From contig JABDAQ010000001.1 in NCBI GenBank assembly GCA_013289115.1, positions 33,037 through 77,366 on the forward strand: a stretch of 44,330 nucleotides of DNA, read 5' to 3'. Source of the DNA: Gammaproteobacteria bacterium (GTDB taxonomy: Bacteria; Pseudomonadota; Gammaproteobacteria; Diplorickettsiales; Diplorickettsiaceae). The position numbers and the translations under genes are program-made. Positions 44,042 to 44,330 of this stretch are shown in pieces. The notes beneath the pieces were generated by a model that had not been told where the DNA came from, ran no database searches, and saw only the letters and a list, made by a program, of their open reading frames with translations. Numbering within the stretch: position 1 is the first letter of the stretch; each line of letters begins with the position of its first letter.

Positions 44042-44330
44042 AACGCATTACCAACAATCCTATTTTACTGCCTGATAAGAACAATCCCTGGGAAGCCTAT
44101 GCAGCCTTTAATCCTTGCGCTGTACACCATAATAAAAAAATACATTTGCTCTATAGAGCCATGACTGTTCCCATGAAATACCATGATAAAAATTTAGCTA
44201 TCTCATCAATCGGTCATACCGCGAGCCAGGATGGCATTCATTTCGAACCCACTTCGCAGTTAATAAAACCAGAACAAGCCTGGGAATTATTTGGTTGTGA
44301 AGATCCACGTGTTACACAATTGGAGGATCG
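44035..44330 (+). CDS. Second GH130-family protein, N-terminal part (cut by window edge)
   Basis: An ATG at 44035 overlaps the end of the previous gene by 7 bp and opens a frame to the window end (98 codons, no stop). The protein begins MLKRITNNPILLPDKNNPWE and continues with AAFNPCAVHHNKKIHLLYRA, SQDGIHFEP and GCEDPRVTQLED, the same blade-by-blade motifs as the upstream gene but starting directly at the propeller without the extra N-terminal part. It is therefore a second GH130 enzyme, and translation of the pair is probably coupled. Confidence 0.88.
   Translation, partial: MLKRITNNPILLPDKNNPWEAYAAFNPCAVHHNKKIHLLYRAMTVPMKYHDKNLAISSIGHTASQDGIHFEPTSQLIKPEQAWELFGCEDPRVTQLED

Overview
The window is about 44 kb of AT-rich chromosomal DNA from a gammaproteobacterium, most likely of the Legionellales/Coxiellaceae type (Coxiella, Rickettsiella, Diplorickettsia and relatives). 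The case rests on gammaproteobacterial housekeeping genes (mraZ-rsmH-ftsL-ftsI, epmB, ftsK, murI, mlaA, glmS, waaC, hemF) mixed with features of host-associated intracellular bacteria: ankyrin-like protein families, an AAA/PD-(D/E)XK protein of the kind that multiplies in endosymbionts, a solenoid repeat protein, decayed insertion sequences and many unrecognised proteins. The lineage is an inference; no rRNA or tRNA gene was seen.

Region 1 (1-9.2 kb) is accessory DNA. It holds two unrecognised minus-strand genes (one cut by the window edge), relics of an IS3-family and an IS5-family transposase, a frameshifted gene broken by the IS5 relic, an AAA-ATPase/nuclease protein, and three tandem paralogous ankyrin-like genes of about 600 codons that read as one operon. 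Region 2 (9.3-10.8 kb) has rubredoxin and two consecutive late haem-synthesis genes, hemJ and hemF, whose start codons lie one base apart in opposite directions. A 480-residue protein built of twelve 30-residue repeats and a secreted GH18-like protein follow.

Region 3 (13.6-20.9 kb) is a surface-polysaccharide cluster on the plus strand: a two-domain glycosyltransferase, a second glycosyltransferase paralogous to its C-terminal domain, a WcaI/WbuB-like glycosyltransferase, wecB (UDP-GlcNAc 2-epimerase) and a secreted TIM-barrel hydrolase-like protein. The first gene is interrupted by a 253-bp GC-rich, hairpin-rich element flanked by GAGA; removing one 257-bp unit restores a perfect reading frame. 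A ghost start codon after this gene records a segmental duplication.

Region 4 (20.9-26.9 kb, minus strand) is the front of the division/cell-wall cluster (mraZ, rsmH, ftsL, ftsI) followed directly by epmB instead of murE/murF, then a stand-alone AAA ATPase. Region 5 (26.9-31.5 kb) has a candidate papain-like protease/P-loop NTPase fusion between two copies of a roughly 90-bp promoter-bearing repeat, then two paralogous unrecognised genes. Region 6 (31.5-41.2 kb) is housekeeping: murI, ftsK, trxB, mlaA, dps, an RRM protein, comF, glmS, waaC. Region 7 (41.2-44.3 kb) has two small single-pass membrane proteins, one with nine N-x-T sequons before its membrane segment, then two overlapping GH130 glycoside-phosphorylase genes behind a promoter with a palindromic operator-like site; the second GH130 gene runs off the window.
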